Positions 61,118-64,000 of a stretch of DNA of 64,000 nt are shown here, piece by piece; positions within the stretch are counted from its first letter, which is position 1; the number at the start of each line of letters is the position of its first letter. The stretch comes from Streptomyces sp. NBC_01788 (lineage in GTDB: Bacteria; Actinomycetota; Actinomycetes; Streptomycetales; Streptomycetaceae). The notes below the pieces were generated by a model. The model did not search any database. It worked only from the letters and a program-made list of their open reading frames with translations, and was not told where the DNA came from. The stretch spans positions 4,650,001-4,714,000 of the forward strand of contig NZ_CP109090.1 of the NCBI RefSeq assembly GCF_035917575.1. Direction: 5' to 3'. The translations under genes and the position numbers were made by a program.

Positions 61118-61675
61118 CTAGCGGATGACGACCACCTTCTGGCCGATCGTCGCGAACATCCACATCGTCTCGCCGTCCGCGCGGGACTCGCGGATGCCGC
61201 CGGTTTTGATCGCCGGGTTGGGCGTGGGCCAGGAGCCGTCCACCGCCGCGCTGAAACCGATGACCGCCCCGTCCGTGCTGGTGAACCGCACCACGTGCTC
61301 GACGGGGACGCCGTCGGTCCCGGTGATCGCCTTCGAACGGGACGCGACCGCGTAGGTCCCCGGCGCCGGGTGGACGTTGCCGGGGCTGACCCTGAAGGTG
61401 TTCTGGACCGTCCCGTCCGCGCCGACCAGCCACACCCGGTCGTCGTCGAGCGAGTACACGACCCGCTCGCCCGTTCCGGAGCCGCGGGGCAGGGCGTCCG
61501 GGCGCCGGTTGTCGCGGGGCGCCTTGGATGCGCTCGCCGCGTGCGTCGCCTTCGGGCCGGGCCGGCCGGTCAGATTCCGCGGCACGGTCGCCTGCGCCTG
61601 GTAGGCGAGGAAGCCGACCGTGAGAACGGCCGCGGCGGTGAGCCCGGCCACGAACCCCGAACTGCTCCGTGCCAC
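61118..61675 (-). CDS. Secreted L,D-transpeptidase (YkuD)-like protein without catalytic Cys
   Basis: A 185-residue protein with one N-terminal hydrophobic stretch (about 7-28, probably a signal or anchor) and a polar linker. The C-terminal domain (about 68-185) has the strand pattern and final TGGIRESRADGETMWMFATIGQKVVVI of YkuD domains. There the family has HGCIR or SGCIR, while this protein has TGGIR at 158-162, so the catalytic Cys is missing. GTG 61675 follows GGAGGTG; ATG 61693 is an alternative. The function could be structural or regulatory. The family call is inference from the pattern. Confidence 0.65.
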   Translation of the reverse strand: MARSSSGFVAGLTAAAVLTVGFLAYQAQATVPRNLTGRPGPKATHAASASKAPRDNRRPDALPRGSGTGERVVYSLDDDRVWLVGADGTVQNTFRVSPGNVHPAPGTYAVASRSKAITGTDGVPVEHVVRFTSTDGAVIGFSAAVDGSWPTPNPAIKTGGIRESRADGETMWMFATIGQKVVVIR

Positions 61676-61775
61676 GGTCGTGCACCTCCGCATCGGTCGT
61701 ACCAGCCGTCCCGCGGCGACCGTAGCAGCCGTGATCCGCCCGACCCGGGCGGCCGTGCCGGAGGCGCGGGAGCCG

Positions 61776-61781
61776 TAGGCT
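61776..61781 (+). promoter_or_regulatory. -10 box of a probable leaderless tsaB transcript
   Basis: TAGGCT at 61776-61781 lies 6 bases before the GTG of tsaB, with no ribosome site. Confidence 0.5.
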
Positions 61782-61787
61782 GTTTGC

Positions 61788-62441
61788 GTGCTCTTGCTTG
61801 CTCTGGATACCGCCACCCCCGCCGTCACCGTCGCTCTGCACGACGGTACGGCCGTCATCGCCTCCTCCAGCCAGGTGGACGCGCGCCGGCACGGAGAGCT
61901 CCTGCTGCCGGCCGTCGACCGGGTGCTCGCCGAGGCCGGGCTCAAGCTGGACGCCGTCACGGGCGTCGTCGCCGGCATCGGACCCGGCCCGTACACCGGC
62001 CTGCGCGTCGGCCTGATGACGGCCGACACCCTCGGACTCGCCCTCGGCGTGCCCGTGCACGGCCTGTGCACGCTCGACGGCCTCGCCTACGCGGCCGACG
62101 TCCCCGGCCCCTTCGTCGTGGCGACCGACGCCCGCCGCAAGGAGGTCTACTGGGCCCGCTACGCCGACTCGCGCACCCGGGTCACCGACCCGGCCGTGGA
62201 CCGGCCCGCCGACATCACCGACCAGGTCAGGGGCCTGCCCGCGGTCGGCGCCGGCGCGCTGCTCTACCCCGAGACCTTCCCGCGGACGCACGAGCCCGAG
62301 CACGTGTCGGCCGCCGCTCTCGCCTCACTGGCCGCCGAGCGGCTGGCCGCCGGGGAGGAGCTGCCCGCGCCCCGGCCGTTGTACCTGCGCCGGCCGGACG
62401 CGCAGGTGCCCAAGAACTACAAGGTGGTCACCCCGAAGTGA
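61788..62441 (+). CDS. tsaB: tRNA t6A biosynthesis protein TsaB
   Basis: Partner of TsaD in the t6A complex; an ASKHA-fold protein without activity of its own. The 217-residue product begins LLLALDTATPAVTVAL and has GIGPGPYTGLRVG and the ATDARRKEVYWA segment. GTG 61788 gives the family start and is probably leaderless. The stop TGA overlaps the GTG start of rimI (GTGA), coupling the two. Confidence 0.95.
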   Translation: MLLLALDTATPAVTVALHDGTAVIASSSQVDARRHGELLLPAVDRVLAEAGLKLDAVTGVVAGIGPGPYTGLRVGLMTADTLGLALGVPVHGLCTLDGLAYAADVPGPFVVATDARRKEVYWARYADSRTRVTDPAVDRPADITDQVRGLPAVGAGALLYPETFPRTHEPEHVSAAALASLAAERLAAGEELPAPRPLYLRRPDAQVPKNYKVVTPK

Positions 62442-62968
62442 CGGGACAGACGACGACCGGGTCCGCCCGGTGCGTGCTGCGCGAGATGCGCTGGTGGGAC
62501 ATCGACCCGGTGCTGGAGCTGGAGAAGGACCTGTTCCCCGAGGACGCCTGGTCCCGGGGCATGTTCTGGTCCGAGCTGGCGCACTCCAGGGGCCCGGAGG
62601 CGACCCGGCGCTACCTGGTGGCCGAGGAGGACGGCCGGCTCGTGGGGTACGCCGGGCTGGTCGCCGCCGGCGGGCAGGGCGACGTGCAGACCATCGCCGT
62701 CGCCCGCGACCACTGGGGCACCGGACTCGGCTCCCGGCTGCTGACCGAGCTGCTCCGGGCCGCGTCCGCCTTCGACTGCACGGAGGTGATGCTCGAGTGC
62801 CGCGTGGACAACGTCCGCGCCCAGAAGCTCTACGAGCGCTTCGGCTTCGAGCCCATCGGCTTCCGGCGCGGCTACTACCAGCCGGGGAACGTGGACGCCG
62901 TGGTGATGCGCCTGTCCGACCCGGCAACCTCCGTCAACGGTGTACAAGGAACCGAGACCCATGACTGA
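62438..62968 (+). CDS. rimI: Ribosomal protein S18-alanine N-acetyltransferase type GNAT
   Basis: GNAT-family acetyltransferase; RimI acetylates the N-terminus of ribosomal protein S18 in E. coli and may have wider N-terminal targets in actinobacteria. The 176-residue product has the acetyl-CoA loop [20 protein letters not shown] and the [23 protein letters not shown] end of the family. GTG 62438 overlaps the tsaB stop. Its end overlaps tsaD by 8 bases. The tsaB-rimI-tsaD order is conserved. Confidence 0.93.
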   Translation: MTGQTTTGSARCVLREMRWWDIDPVLELEKDLFPEDAWSRGMFWSELAHSRGPEATRRYLVAEEDGRLVGYAGLVAAGGQGDVQTIAVARDHWGTGLGSRLLTELLRAASAFDCTEVMLECRVDNVRAQKLYERFGFEPIGFRRGYYQPGNVDAVVMRLSDPATSVNGVQGTETHD

Positions 62969-64000
62969 CTTGAGGGACGAGCCGCTCGTCCTCGGCATCG
63001 AGACCTCCTGCGACGAGACCGGCGTCGGCATCGTCCGCGGCACCACCCTGCTGGCCGACGCCGTCGCCTCCAGCGTCGACGAGCACGCCCGGTTCGGCGG
63101 GGTCGTCCCGGAGGTGGCCTCCCGGGCCCACCTGGAGGCGATGGTGCCGACCATCGAGCGCGCGCTGAAGGAGGCGGGGGTCAGCGCTCGGGACCTGGAC
63201 GGCATCGCGGTCACCGCGGGGCCCGGTCTGGCCGGCGCCCTGCTCGTCGGCGTCTCGGCGGCCAAGGCGTACGCCTACGCCCTGGGCAAGCCGCTGTACG
63301 GCGTCAACCACCTCGCCTCGCACATCTGCGTGGACCAGCTGGAGCACGGCCCGCTGCCGGAGCCCACGATGGCGCTGCTGGTGTCCGGCGGGCACTCCTC
63401 GCTGCTGCTGTCCACGGACATCACCTCGGACGTACGGCCCATGGGCGCGACGATCGACGACGCGGCGGGCGAGGCCTTCGACAAGATCGCGCGCGTGCTG
63501 AACCTGGGCTTCCCCGGCGGGCCGGTCATCGACCGGTACGCCAGGGAGGGCGACCCGGCGGCGATCGCCTTCCCGCGCGGGCTGACGGGTCCGCGCGACC
63601 CCGCCTACGACTTCTCCTTCTCCGGTCTGAAGACGGCGGTGGCCCGCTGGATCGAGGCCAAGCGGGCGGCCGGGGAGGACGTGCCGGTGCGTGACGTGGC
63701 CGCGTCCTTCCAGGAAGCGGTGGTGGACGTGCTGACCCGTAAGGCCGTACGGGCCTGCAAGGACCAGGGCGTCGACCATCTGATGATCGGCGGCGGCGTG
63801 GCCGCGAACTCGCGGCTGCGGGCCCTGGCGCAGGAGCGGTGCGAGGCGGCCGGTATCCGGCTGCGCGTGCCCCGGCCCAAGCTGTGCACGGACAACGGCG
63901 CGATGGTCGCGGCGCTGGGCGCCGAGATGGTCTCCCGGGGCCGCGCGGCCTCCGGCTGGGACCTGTCGGCGGACTCGTCCCTGCCGGTGACGGATCCCCA
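62961..64000 (+). CDS. tsaD: tRNA t6A threonylcarbamoyltransferase TsaD (cut by window end)
   Basis: Catalytic subunit that transfers threonylcarbamoyl to A37 of tRNAs. The frame is open to the last base: 346 codons of an expected 360-375. It has [15 protein letters not shown], the metal ligands H117 and H121 in [30 protein letters not shown] and the final [14 protein letters not shown] with the Asp ligand. ATG 62961 overlaps the rimI stop by 8 bases. The C-terminal few dozen bases lie beyond the window. Confidence 0.96.
   Translation, partial: MTDLRDEPLVLGIETSCDETGVGIVRGTTLLADAVASSVDEHARFGGVVPEVASRAHLEAMVPTIERALKEAGVSARDLDGIAVTAGPGLAGALLVGVSAAKAYAYALGKPLYGVNHLASHICVDQLEHGPLPEPTMALLVSGGHSSLLLSTDITSDVRPMGATIDDAAGEAFDKIARVLNLGFPGGPVIDRYAREGDPAAIAFPRGLTGPRDPAYDFSFSGLKTAVARWIEAKRAAGEDVPVRDVAASFQEAVVDVLTRKAVRACKDQGVDHLMIGGGVAANSRLRALAQERCEAAGIRLRVPRPKLCTDNGAMVAALGAEMVSRGRAASGWDLSADSSLPVTDP

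Overview
This is a Streptomyces chromosome segment, judged from the high G+C with strong third-position bias, GTG and TTG starts, HrdB-type promoters, Tat and lipobox signals, and RpoB (1161 aa, rifampicin residues H437 and S442) and RpsL (K43, K88) matching the lengths and residue numbering known for S. coelicolor. It carries the main translation and transcription loci, an accessory island, and a cell-wall / tRNA-modification housekeeping block. No tRNA, rRNA, CRISPR array or insertion sequence was seen.

Layout. 1-382: tail of a lipoprotein gene. 383-9850: rplJ-rplL behind an L10-type leader, then rpoB-rpoC. 9988-10581: DUF1707 membrane protein. 10689-15380: str operon (rpsL-rpsG-fusA-tuf) with a clear promoter and a terminator. 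15543-26231: accessory stretch separating the str and S10 operons. It holds a Tat-exported GH115 protein, a small membrane protein, gdhA, and a regulated module of M20 amidohydrolase, MHS-type MFS transporter, GntR regulator and group II PLP decarboxylase. 26259-43272: S10, spc and alpha ribosomal operons with secY, adk, map, infA and rpoA, closed by truA. 45274-46553: rplM-rpsI. 46686-52937: glmM, DUF389 protein, coaA, a lipoprotein and glmS. 52898-55559: a WhiJ-like regulatory locus (two DUF397 proteins, XRE/DUF5753 regulator, divergent anti-sigma-like ATPase) and an unassigned gene. 55672-64000: acpS, nnr, alr, an alpha/beta hydrolase, tsaE, a small conserved-looking ORF, a degenerate YkuD-like secreted protein on the opposite strand, tsaB, rimI and tsaD (cut by the window end).

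How the genes work together. Most of the window makes ribosomes, RNA polymerase core, elongation factors, IF1 and the Sec channel. Hairpins between rpoB and rpoC, fusA and tuf, rpsQ and rplN, rplO and secY, rpsK and rpoA, and rpoA and rplQ probably set relative output. GlmM, GlmS, Alr and AcpS feed peptidoglycan and fatty-acid synthesis. TsaE, TsaB and TsaD make the universal t6A tRNA modification.

The most distinctive signal is a pair of related inverted repeats. One sits in the divergent overlapping promoters of the GntR/transporter pair (23933-23956). The other lies over the predicted start of transcription of the PLP decarboxylase (24825-24846). Together they tie M20 hydrolase, transporter, regulator and decarboxylase into one probable uptake, hydrolysis and decarboxylation regulon with an unknown substrate. 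Other notable items are a secreted L,D-transpeptidase-like protein lacking the catalytic Cys, a 24-bp perfect palindrome before a 62-residue ORF, a set of probable leaderless genes, and recently duplicated DUF397 genes.
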